This document shows positions 14,512-20,349 of a DNA stretch of 20,349 bases, one piece after another. Under the pieces are notes generated by a model that was not told the origin of the DNA, searched no databases, and saw nothing but the letters and a program-made list of their open reading frames with translations. Within the stretch, counting starts at the first letter, position 1. The number at the start of each line of letters is the position of its first letter. Source of the DNA: a virus. Where the stretch lies: the IMG/VR virus record IMGVR_UViG_3300028654_000075, positions 1 through 20,349 of that record; one strand, given 5' to 3'. A program made the translations under genes and the position numbers.

Positions 14512-15709
14512 TATTTTTGCCCTTTGATTTATTGTTGCGTTTTTTATTAATCTTTTTATTTCGACGATTCTGTTTTTTAAGTAATTTCTTCTTCTTTTTT
14601 AATAGTTTATGTTTTTTATCTAGCTCTGCTTCCCACATGAATATCACTGTATAACCGTGTTTTCTTAGTTTTCTAATTCTAGCAAAAGTTTCTTTATGTA
14701 ATTGGCCGAAGCTTTTATAATTGCGACCGTTTATATCATTTTTATCATATTTTCTAAGATCACCGTGCCAGTATCCACCAAGAAATTCAAATACTATTTT
14801 CTTTCTGGGTTTACATCCATCTACTATAATATATGTATAATCATCGAAATTAATTTTATATTGTCGAAATTTTTTAGGAATACCAATTTCATTGAGCCAG
14901 TTTGTTTCCTTTTTAGAAATTGAATTATTTGCGCAATACGGACAACCCCTGCCAAAAATATGTTTGGCAGGGACTTGCAAAAATTGGTCGTGTTTAGGAC
15001 ATTTTATGATAACTTTTTCTCGACTAGATTTGTAAACTACTAAACTATAGTTATAAAAATCGCCATGTACTTCTTTTGCATCTTTAATAAATTCCGATGT
15101 TGTCTTTAAACTCGCGCATTTTTTACAACCCTGTCCACACAAATGTTTGGCCGCCGATTGTAACCATGGTCCGTGGTTAAGACATTTAATATAAACCTTG
15201 GACTTTATGTTTTTATAGACGACTAAACTATAATCATATTTTAATCCGTGCTTTTTTTGAGCTTTCTTTATAAACCAATCCGTTGTTTTTTGCTGTAACT
15301 TTGAACTGTTATCCCAGCCGCACTTAATGCAACCTTTACCTTGTAGATGATTTCCTACGGATTGCAGGAATTCTTCGTTATGAACTGGACAGATTATACG
15401 AACATTTTCACTTCGACTAATGTACTCCACTAAACTGTAATCATAAAAATTATTATGAACTTTATTGGCTTCTTTTATGAATTGTTCTGTGGTTTTTCTT
15501 CGAATAAATCCAGCATTATTATGACCGCAGGTTGGACATCCCTGTCCTTGAATGTGATTTCCTGGAGATTGCATAAATTCATTGTGCAATGGACATTTGA
15601 TGCAAACTTTGGTTAAACTATTTACATAATTTACTAACGTATAATCATAAAAATCATTATGTACTACATTTGCTTTTTTAATAAAAAGCTCTATGAAAGA
15701 TTTAGCCAT
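14504..15709 (-). CDS. Homing endonuclease with four zinc-ribbon-like repeats and a Vsr-like nuclease domain
   Basis: 401 residues. Four repeats of about 59 residues (4-62, 73-131, 141-199, 203-260) share F-I-K-x-A-x-x-x-H, YDYSLVxY, IKCPxH and GxGCPxC. Each carries Cys/His pairs for zinc and is a probable DNA-binding unit (DUF723-type). Residues about 266-365 form a nuclease domain of the Vsr / PD-(D/E)xK kind, with FEFLGGYWHGD (Glu308, His315) and ARIRKLRKHGYTVIFMWEAE. The tail is almost entirely Lys/Arg/Asn. Proteins with this layout are free-standing homing endonucleases that cut a target site and spread by repair. It lies exactly between primase and helicase, overlapping each by 8 nt (ATGGCTAA and ATGAATAA), so the operon stays translationally coupled. 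Confidence 0.85.
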   Translation of the reverse strand: MAKSFIELFIKKANVVHNDFYDYTLVNYVNSLTKVCIKCPLHNEFMQSPGNHIQGQGCPTCGHNNAGFIRRKTTEQFIKEANKVHNNFYDYSLVEYISRSENVRIICPVHNEEFLQSVGNHLQGKGCIKCGWDNSSKLQQKTTDWFIKKAQKKHGLKYDYSLVVYKNIKSKVYIKCLNHGPWLQSAAKHLCGQGCKKCASLKTTSEFIKDAKEVHGDFYNYSLVVYKSSREKVIIKCPKHDQFLQVPAKHIFGRGCPYCANNSISKKETNWLNEIGIPKKFRQYKINFDDYTYIIVDGCKPRKKIVFEFLGGYWHGDLRKYDKNDINGRNYKSFGQLHKETFARIRKLRKHGYTVIFMWEAELDKKHKLLKKKKKLLKKQNRRNKKINKKRNNKSKGKNNE

Positions 15710-16691
15710 TGAACCAACCTTTCATCTTCAATTTAATCTTTAATTCCGAATCTAGCGTAGACGCTAAAATTTGTTGGAGTGCTGGTAGACGACCATATTT
15801 TGTAACGGCATCTGCAACATCCTTTATTCCATCGTCCCAATTAGGAAATGAAACAGAATATCCTAATTTCATAGCTTGTTCAACCAAGGTTTTCCCACTC
15901 GCATCTCTGTCTGGAACAATAATAATTTGTTTATCATCCGAGACAGTTTTCAACGTGGAAATTTGACCGTCTGTGAGATATTGCTTCATAACAGCCACGC
16001 CAGAAATACTGATCGCATCAAATAAACCTTCGCATATAATAACAAATTTTCTATTCGGAAGATATAATTTATCTTGACCAAACAAATAAGAATTGTTTAT
16101 AACTTGTGCCAAATACTTAGGTTGTGTATTATCAATCGCCCTCGCTGAATATCCATTCAACCAACCGTTATCGGACAAGAACGGCACGATAACACGATTA
16201 CTCATCTTTGGCGACCAATAGTATTCATGCCATTTTATCAAATTGGGATTTCTTTCTTGTATATAGCTAAGAACTTTTAGAAAATCTTCTGGCGGATCGT
16301 TAACCCATTCTGAAAATAATTTAGAACCGTCTGGTAAAATTATTTTTTTATTTTCAGACGGTATAATATTATTACTTATCGCGCCGCTATTTTTTAATTT
16401 CAAACAATGAAAATTTATTTTTTTAATTTCATCGGGAGTTGCACCAAGATATGAAAGAAGTTTTTTAGCATCTTTCGATAATACTCTGCCCGCTCCCCAA
16501 CTGGCCTTAAAACTGCAGTTGAAACACGAGTAGGAAATAGAGTCACTAGAAACTTTATAACCGCCTCTCATGCGTTTATCCGGTTTGTGTCCGGCATGAT
16601 GACAGCAAACGGCGTTCACTGTTGTCCAACCAGCAGGCGTGTGTTTACGTTTCGCCGGCATACGATTTATGAATTGGGAAATAATATCCAT
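15702..16691 (-). CDS. DNA primase, DnaG / T4 gp61 type
   Basis: 329 residues (T4 gp61 has 342). The N-terminal zinc-binding domain has C29-C30-H31-H32 and C56-x2-C59 after PAGWTTVNAVCCHHAG. The TOPRIM catalytic part has CEGLFDAI (220-227, catalytic Glu221), IIIVPDRDASG (256-266, acidic pair Asp261/Asp263) and DDGIKDVADA (286-295). The enzyme makes RNA primers for lagging-strand synthesis in complex with the hexameric helicase. No clear Shine-Dalgarno precedes the ATG; a later ATG at residue 11 has none either, and the longer start is kept because it fills the frame from the intergenic gap. Its last codons overlap the start of the homing endonuclease gene. The gene just upstream is structural, so a separate promoter is expected. 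Confidence 0.9.
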   Translation of the reverse strand: MDIISQFINRMPAKRKHTPAGWTTVNAVCCHHAGHKPDKRMRGGYKVSSDSISYSCFNCSFKASWGAGRVLSKDAKKLLSYLGATPDEIKKINFHCLKLKNSGAISNNIIPSENKKIILPDGSKLFSEWVNDPPEDFLKVLSYIQERNPNLIKWHEYYWSPKMSNRVIVPFLSDNGWLNGYSARAIDNTQPKYLAQVINNSYLFGQDKLYLPNRKFVIICEGLFDAISISGVAVMKQYLTDGQISTLKTVSDDKQIIIVPDRDASGKTLVEQAMKLGYSVSFPNWDDGIKDVADAVTKYGRLPALQQILASTLDSELKIKLKMKGWFNG

Positions 16692-16734
16692 AGACGAATA
16701 TTACAGTATTTTGTGTAGTTTTTACAAATTTAAA

Positions 16735-17589
16735 TTATGGAGAAGGCTTATCTAAATTTCCCTGACGCCGCAAATTTAACGTGCCGCGATATAAAACCTT
16801 ATCCACTGTTCCTTCGTTTAGAGGATCCGCTTTATACCTAAATCTTACCCACATTAATGCACCGGTCATTTGAAATGACTCGATACCACAAAACTGGTAA
16901 AAGGGCCAGTTTCCATATTGTTCGGATATGAGGACAGGAAACCAGTCAGTTGATGATGGAATATCTGCAAGGCTACCGTCGATATAGAATGTGCCCGTAA
17001 AGTTATCACAATATATAGCACAGGTCATTTGTCCGTCCGAATAGTTCATCTGTCCATCGCCCGGATGATATGAAGACACTTGATAATGCTGATTATTAAT
17101 AACTGTGTCATTGAAATCATCGACTAGGATACTTGGCGCAAATTCGGGCAAGGCTTTATCGAGAACTTCACAGTCGCCGTTTGCCCCACCGTTGTGATCT
17201 AGATATAAAAATGTTTCGACTTGATTGGTATCAATTGTGCTAATCGAAAAGCTATAATTTCCCGGATGTAAATTGACCAAATCAAATGGAACGAACGTGA
17301 ATGATAAACGACCATTTGCCGCGTCAACTGATTCGGCTATTTTTCGTGCGCTAAGTTCACCAGTTAAACGGTTAATCACATTGATATAAAAATCTTGACC
17401 CGTCACAGCAAGAAGTTTTCGGGTAATACTACGAACCTCAAGCAGAACTACCTGGGTAGAATTTTTGTACAGTTTAATTTTATTGTCGAACATTGTGTAA
17501 TTCCGTTTGTTGCTGGTGGTATTGGTAATATCCGGGTAGACTCCGGCGATAATTTGGTTATATGCCCACGCTGTTATTACCTTGCTCAT
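16735..17589 (-). CDS. Putative virion structural protein with baseplate-upper-protein-like N-terminus
   Basis: 284 residues. The N-terminal ~130 residues (GVYPDITNTTSNKRNYTMFD, NKIKLYKNSTQVVLLEVRS, then LSFTFVPFDLVNLHPGNYSF and FLYLDHNGGANGDCEVLDKA) form an Ig-like domain resembling the BppU-type N-terminal domain of baseplate proteins and similar virion proteins of T4-like phages. The C-terminal part (TGTFYIDGSLADIPSSTDWF, ESFQMTGALMWVRFRYKADP) looks like a second beta-rich domain, also seen in virion proteins. TTAGGG lies before the ATG as a ribosome binding site, and AT-rich GATAAATA/AATAAATA boxes upstream could be late-type -10 elements (weak). A late structural gene directly upstream of the primase, 43 nt away, is unusual. 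Structural role likely, exact position unknown. Confidence 0.65.
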   Translation of the reverse strand: MSKVITAWAYNQIIAGVYPDITNTTSNKRNYTMFDNKIKLYKNSTQVVLLEVRSITRKLLAVTGQDFYINVINRLTGELSARKIAESVDAANGRLSFTFVPFDLVNLHPGNYSFSISTIDTNQVETFLYLDHNGGANGDCEVLDKALPEFAPSILVDDFNDTVINNQHYQVSSYHPGDGQMNYSDGQMTCAIYCDNFTGTFYIDGSLADIPSSTDWFPVLISEQYGNWPFYQFCGIESFQMTGALMWVRFRYKADPLNEGTVDKVLYRGTLNLRRQGNLDKPSP

Positions 17590-17628
17590 TTTTTACCCTA
17601 ATTATTTATCGAAAATCAAATCATGATG

Positions 17629-17661
17629 AAATCCATATATCTATTTATTTTTAATGGATTT
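17629..17661 (+). repeat. Inverted repeat that includes the start codon of the next gene
   Basis: AAATCCAT (17629-17636) is perfectly complementary to ATGGATTT (17654-17661), the first eight bases of the gene at 17654, across a 17-nt AT-rich loop. In RNA this would hide the start codon. Eight base pairs in AT-rich DNA can arise by chance. Confidence 0.35.
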
Positions 17662-18067
17662 TTACGATCTAAATAGCTTTACAATGACATCAGATAACGA
17701 ATATACCGATATCACGACCAAATATCCCTTCCTCACGGTGGGTATGTATGCTGGTACGGAATATATCGGAATCGTGCAAAATTCGTCTAAATCAATCGTG
17801 TCGATGTACTGTTTGAATAATCTTACCGATGATAAATTGCGAGCGTTATTTCTAGTTCTCGGCGATGAATATTGGTGGGGTAGTAATCGAACGGTTTCTA
17901 TTAATTTGTTCTTGAAGCCGGACTTCGATATTTTCAATCCATATCTAAAACATTTCAACGCAAAAGAGTTTGTAGTATTACATGGACCTGTTGTGAGTAT
18001 GTCTAATTTGGTTAAAAAAAGGATCAAGAAGAAAAGGATCGAATTGATCCGAGATCCAAATAAATAA
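17654..18067 (+). CDS. Conserved phage protein of unknown function
   Basis: 137 residues. The recognisable parts are YPFLTVGMYAGTEYIGIVQN (24-43), LGDEYWWGSNRTVSINLFLK (about 69-88), EFVVLHGPVVSMSNLVKKRI (about 104-123) and a basic end (KKKRIELIRDPNK). To my memory this combination (YxGIxQNS, WWxSNRxxPIxxFLK, xxGPVxxxxxxxxKRIKKR) recurs in short proteins of large phages with no known function; a database search would confirm. The conserved-looking end argues that the gene is intact although an endonuclease remnant begins right after it. No Shine-Dalgarno is visible, and the start codon sits in an inverted repeat. Confidence 0.7.
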   Translation: MDFYDLNSFTMTSDNEYTDITTKYPFLTVGMYAGTEYIGIVQNSSKSIVSMYCLNNLTDDKLRALFLVLGDEYWWGSNRTVSINLFLKPDFDIFNPYLKHFNAKEFVVLHGPVVSMSNLVKKRIKKKRIELIRDPNK

Positions 18068-18108
18068 TAATGTAGTTCGCGTGTCGCTAAACACCAACTA
18101 CCACTAAC

Positions 18109-18199
18109 CCTAGTTCGGCAAAGAACATACTCTAGAAACTAAACAACAATGGTCAAAAAATAGAAGTGGAGCAGGAAATGCCATGTTCGGCAGAGAACA
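18109..18199 (+). repeat. Direct repeat, 19 bp, 72 bp apart, within an endonuclease remnant
   Basis: The two copies are 18109-18127 and 18181-18199 and differ only at the third and fourth bases (TA versus AT) and at one A/G. The 72-bp step equals 24 codons, so they encode two successive FG(K/R)EH motifs in the same frame, as expected for tandem NUMOD3 units. Confidence 0.6.
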
Positions 18200-18386
18200 C
18201 AAATCCACATCAAAACAACTAATATCAGCCAAGAAAATAAAAACATATCAAATAACAACGTCAGATGGGACTATCATTATTTTAACGGGCCTAAATGCAT
18301 GTGCCGAATATTTTGGTTTAAATTCAAAACAGGCTTTCCTGTATCAATGTAGTTCTGGAAAATTTAAATTAGAAAAGCTTAATTAA
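18114..18386 (+). pseudogene. Remnant of a homing endonuclease: NUMOD3 repeats plus C-terminal helix-turn-helix
   Basis: In the frame of the ATG at 18183, translation upstream gives FGKEHTLETKQQWSKNRSG and then AMFGREHKSTSKQLISAKK, two NUMOD3-type DNA-binding repeats. These are followed by ITTSDGTIIILTGLNACAEY and FGLNSKQAFLYQCSSGKFK, the helix-turn-helix end common to GIY-YIG and HNH homing endonucleases. The frame is closed by a TAG at 18111-18113 and a TAA at 18105-18107, and no nuclease domain precedes it, since the gene ending at 18067 is unrelated. The catalytic part is therefore missing. A 67-residue piece from 18183 has AGGA upstream and could still be made as a small DNA-binding protein. 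The stop overlaps the convergent gene by 4 bp. Family assignment is from motif pattern. Confidence 0.65.
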
Positions 18387-18895
18387 TTCGGCAGTGTATC
18401 CGTCTTTTCAAAATAATTTAATAGAGCAACGATATTAAGTGAATAGGCTACTGCGTGGGATCTCTTAAATCTATACGCCGAATGTTCTCGAATTTTATTC
18501 AATACATCGACTAAATCCTCTACACTTCTCGGATTCATTTCTTGAACTAAATCATAATGATCGTGAATTTGTGGTAGTGCAGCTACTATTTCTTTAATCT
18601 TTAACAAATCCCAGTTTGGTTCTTTAGAAATTAATTCTTCGATTTCTTCGTTGCTAGAAAAATAATTTAGTGTGCTGAGATTTAGAAAATCGATTTTTGT
18701 AAATTCACTTTCATCATAAAATACTTCTGCTAGACCAGTTAATGGATCAATCGCAATATCCTGTACATATACACCGGTCTTATGTTTATCACCGGATGAT
18801 AATTTTGCTGGAATATGTGAGATTAATCTAAGAATAGAATTTCTATCCGCTAGGTCTAAATCTATATCCCCTATGGTTATTGGAGTTTTTATCAT
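18383..18895 (-). CDS. Hypothetical phage protein flanked by homing-endonuclease sequences
   Basis: 170 residues from the ATG at 18895. A TTG nine codons upstream (18922) would also be in frame; neither has a good Shine-Dalgarno, so the ATG is preferred. The N-terminal part (MIKTPITIGDIDLDLADRNS, TGVYVQDIAIDPLTGLAEVF) looks alpha/beta, and the rest is acidic and helical (NEEIEELISKEPNWDLLKIK). Near the end, YRFKRSHAVAYSLN resembles the YGFNKSHAVAYS motif of the bacterial DNA polymerase III alpha subunit. Nothing else of that enzyme is present, so this may be coincidence or a small captured segment. It is isolated on the minus strand between an endonuclease remnant and an intact endonuclease gene. 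Function unknown. Confidence 0.6.
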   Translation of the reverse strand: MIKTPITIGDIDLDLADRNSILRLISHIPAKLSSGDKHKTGVYVQDIAIDPLTGLAEVFYDESEFTKIDFLNLSTLNYFSSNEEIEELISKEPNWDLLKIKEIVAALPQIHDHYDLVQEMNPRSVEDLVDVLNKIREHSAYRFKRSHAVAYSLNIVALLNYFEKTDTLPN

Positions 18896-19013
18896 TTTTA
18901 AAATACTATCACATTTAATCAATAAATACTAGTGGTAATTTTGTTATATCACTAACAAAAAACCCAGCTATGGAGGGCCAGGCTGTCCCACGCAATATTT
19001 ATATGGAGAATTC

Positions 19014-19961
19014 ATGAACTACGATAACATATACGATCATCTTATTACAAGAGCATTTGCGAGGCAACTTTGGTGTCCATTCCAGGGATATAAAGAGAAG
19101 CATCATATTTTACCCGAATGCTTATTCCCAGAATTTAAAGATTTGAAGAAACACCCAGAAAATTGTGCGATATTAACTCCAGAAGAACATTATCTCGCGC
19201 ACCAATTGCTTGTAAAAATGAGCCGATATAAAAATCACGCAAATTATAAGGGATTAGTTTATGGCGCACATAAAATGTGCTCAAATTCTACGACGCAAAA
19301 AAGAAATAACAAACTTTATGGATGGATTAAGAGAAAATTTTCTATAGTTAATACCGGCTGGAAGCACACAGAAGAAGCTCTTGATGCCATGTCGATTAAT
19401 AGAAAGATAGAAATAGAAAATAGTAAAAAATTATGCCCACACTGTAGAAAAGTTGTTGGAACAGGAAATTTTAATAGATGGCATGGCGATAATTGTGAGA
19501 AAAATAGATCATGGGAGGCACAATTTGGCAAAGAAAAAGCACAGCTAAAGAAGAAAAATATCTCAGATACAAATACCGGAGAAAATAATCCAAATTGTGA
19601 TAAAACATTATATATTTGGTATCATATAGATGGAACTATAGTAGAATGTACTAGTTATGAACTTGAGAATAGATATAAATTAGGATATATGGCATCAAGA
19701 AGACTTTTGTCCGGTGATATTAAACGGCACAAAGGTTGGGCAATAACCCTCGAATTATTAAAATATAGATATTGTTCTGGAAAAAACAATTCGAATTATG
19801 ATAACACAATATATCATTGGATTAATAAAGATGGCAGAGAAGAATATCTAACGCGCCATAATTTGTGTGAACAATATAAATTATCGCTAGACTGCATAGG
19901 AAAGATTATAAGAAATGAACAAAAATATCATAAGGGATGGACAGTTAGAATCGTTCATTGA
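19014..19961 (+). CDS. HNH homing endonuclease with zinc finger and two C-terminal helix-turn-helix repeats
   Basis: 315 residues; GGAG 9 nt before the ATG. The N-terminal HNH core is KEKHHILPECLF (27-38, with His30/His31), Asn50 in PENCAILTPEEHYLAHQLL (48-66), and His59/His63. Residues 141-161 form a C-x2-C-x12-H-x3-C zinc finger (CPHCRKVVGTGNFNRWHGDN plus Cys161). Two similar repeats follow, 198-243 (LYIWYHIDGTIVE ... HKGWAI) and 266-311 (IYHWINKDGREEY ... HKGWTV), of the helix-turn-helix type used for DNA recognition. This is the architecture of T4 Mob-like free-standing homing endonucleases. All motifs are intact, so it is probably active. Its 3' end overlaps the convergent coiled-coil gene by 17 bp. 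A degraded relative lies at 18114-18386. Confidence 0.88.
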   Translation: MNYDNIYDHLITRAFARQLWCPFQGYKEKHHILPECLFPEFKDLKKHPENCAILTPEEHYLAHQLLVKMSRYKNHANYKGLVYGAHKMCSNSTTQKRNNKLYGWIKRKFSIVNTGWKHTEEALDAMSINRKIEIENSKKLCPHCRKVVGTGNFNRWHGDNCEKNRSWEAQFGKEKAQLKKKNISDTNTGENNPNCDKTLYIWYHIDGTIVECTSYELENRYKLGYMASRRLLSGDIKRHKGWAITLELLKYRYCSGKNNSNYDNTIYHWINKDGREEYLTRHNLCEQYKLSLDCIGKIIRNEQKYHKGWTVRIVH

Positions 19962-20298
19962 AAAAGCTCATTGAATCTTGAAGTTGCGCGATTTCAGCTT
20001 GCATAGAAGTGAACTTGCTATTCAAAAAAGAAATTTGGCTAGATTGAATTTTTATAATTTCTTGCTGCCGTGCCAATTTCTTTTCTAATTCACGCACATA
20101 TAATTCAGATGATGCCATCAATTTGTTGCCTTTATCATCGTGCAATTCTATCGTATCTTTGCTATGTCTTTTTATGTGTGATCTTGCATGTGCCATCGCC
20201 GCCTGTTTTTTAGCTAAGTTTTCTGCGGCATTTGGATCGTCGGCATACATATCGACAAGCCATGTTTCATCTTCTGGGACATCATTTATATCACTCAC
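19945..20298 (-). CDS. Hypothetical phage protein with C-terminal coiled coil, GTG start
   Basis: 117 residues starting at GTG (20296-20298) with AGGAG 6 nt upstream; the G-T-G-A overlaps the stop of the upstream partial gene. The N-terminal half is acidic then basic (MSDINDVPEDETWLVDMYAD, AHARSHIKRHSKD). Residues about 65-115 (SSELYVRELEKKLARQQEII, SQISFLNSKFTSMQAEIAQL) show a heptad pattern typical of a coiled coil, so it should oligomerise. No catalytic motif is visible. In the visible part it forms a coupled pair with the gene running off the right edge. Confidence 0.6.
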   Translation of the reverse strand: MSDINDVPEDETWLVDMYADDPNAAENLAKKQAAMAHARSHIKRHSKDTIELHDDKGNKLMASSELYVRELEKKLARQQEIIKIQSSQISFLNSKFTSMQAEIAQLQDSMSFFNERF

Positions 20299-20348
20299 AG
20301 CATCTCCTTCTTCAATGTCTTTTTAATTTCTTCGCAAATGTTCTTATG
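20295..20348 (-). CDS. 3' end of a gene running off the right edge
   Basis: Seventeen codons are open on the minus strand from the edge to a TGA at 20295-20297 (HKNICEEIKKTLKKEML). The stop is embedded in the GTGA start of the next gene, the same kind of 4-nt overlap seen elsewhere in this window, and the coiled-coil gene's AGGAG lies inside it. Too little is visible to name it. Confidence 0.45.
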   Translation of the reverse strand, partial: HKNICEEIKKTLKKEML

Positions 20349-20349
20349 T

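Noticed and set aside
18963-18990. Near-palindrome GGGCCAGGCTGTCCC and neighbouring CAGC/GCTG before the HNH homing endonuclease, considered as a terminator, operator or ribozyme
   Set aside because: Stems are only 3-4 bp with mismatches and I see no core of a known ribozyme; a covariance search would be needed.
18996-19003. Perfect T4 late promoter box TATAAATA on the minus strand upstream of the 18895 gene
   Set aside because: In AT-rich DNA of this length a few such 8-mers are expected by chance, and other late genes here lack the perfect box; not enough to call.

Overview
The window is AT-rich and densely coding, and it reads as part of the genome of a large tailed bacteriophage, most probably T4-like (myovirus-type). 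The main evidence is a T4 gp41/DnaB-type replicative helicase, a gp61/DnaG-type primase, a run of tail-fibre genes ending in a gp12-type collar protein, free-standing homing endonucleases, and many short genes with 1-8 nt overlaps. Sigma70-like promoters and one Gram-negative-looking signal peptide suggest a Gram-negative host. The host and habitat cannot be fixed from the sequence. No tRNA, rRNA, CRISPR array or insertion sequence was seen, and no stretch over 300 bases lacks a gene.

Layout. (1) 1-7120, plus strand: seven tail-fibre/adhesin genes, the first cut by the window edge. They are mosaic relatives of each other, with a small tail-fibre assembly chaperone candidate near the end and a phage collar protein last. 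A GC-rich block (about 2600-3505) inside this run looks like a recent import and carries a fibre fragment with an N-terminal signal peptide. (2) 7122-7148: a bidirectional terminator. (3) 7168-8483, minus strand: three small unknown phage proteins; a perfect 14-bp hairpin lies between two of them, and an unusual structured leader precedes the first. (4) 8501-9894, minus: an HNH nuclease and a metallophosphoesterase behind a strong promoter. (5) 9920-12317, minus: a zinc-metallopeptidase/vWA protein followed by two unknown genes, behind a similar promoter. (6) 12458-13036, plus: an LRR-like solenoid protein whose consensus promoter lies so close to the ATG that the mRNA should be almost leaderless. 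(7) 13033-17589, minus: baseplate-like structural protein, primase, Vsr-like homing endonuclease and replicative helicase. The endonuclease sits exactly between primase and helicase, with 8-nt overlaps on both sides. (8) 17654-20349: a conserved phage protein, the remnant of a homing endonuclease, an unknown minus-strand gene, an intact HNH homing endonuclease, a coiled-coil protein, and the tail of a gene running off the right edge.

How it works together. The helicase and primase form the replisome core. The fibre array is the host-recognition module, diversified by domain shuffling. Three promoters share TTGACA, a 16-bp spacer and an extended -10, which suggests a co-regulated, probably early, gene set: phosphatase/HNH, metallopeptidase-vWA, and LRR-like protein. 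The most interesting unexplained items are the metallopeptidase-vWA operon with two orphan genes, the leaderless LRR-like gene, the seamless homing-endonuclease insertion in the replication operon, and the signal-peptide-bearing fibre fragment in the GC-rich import.
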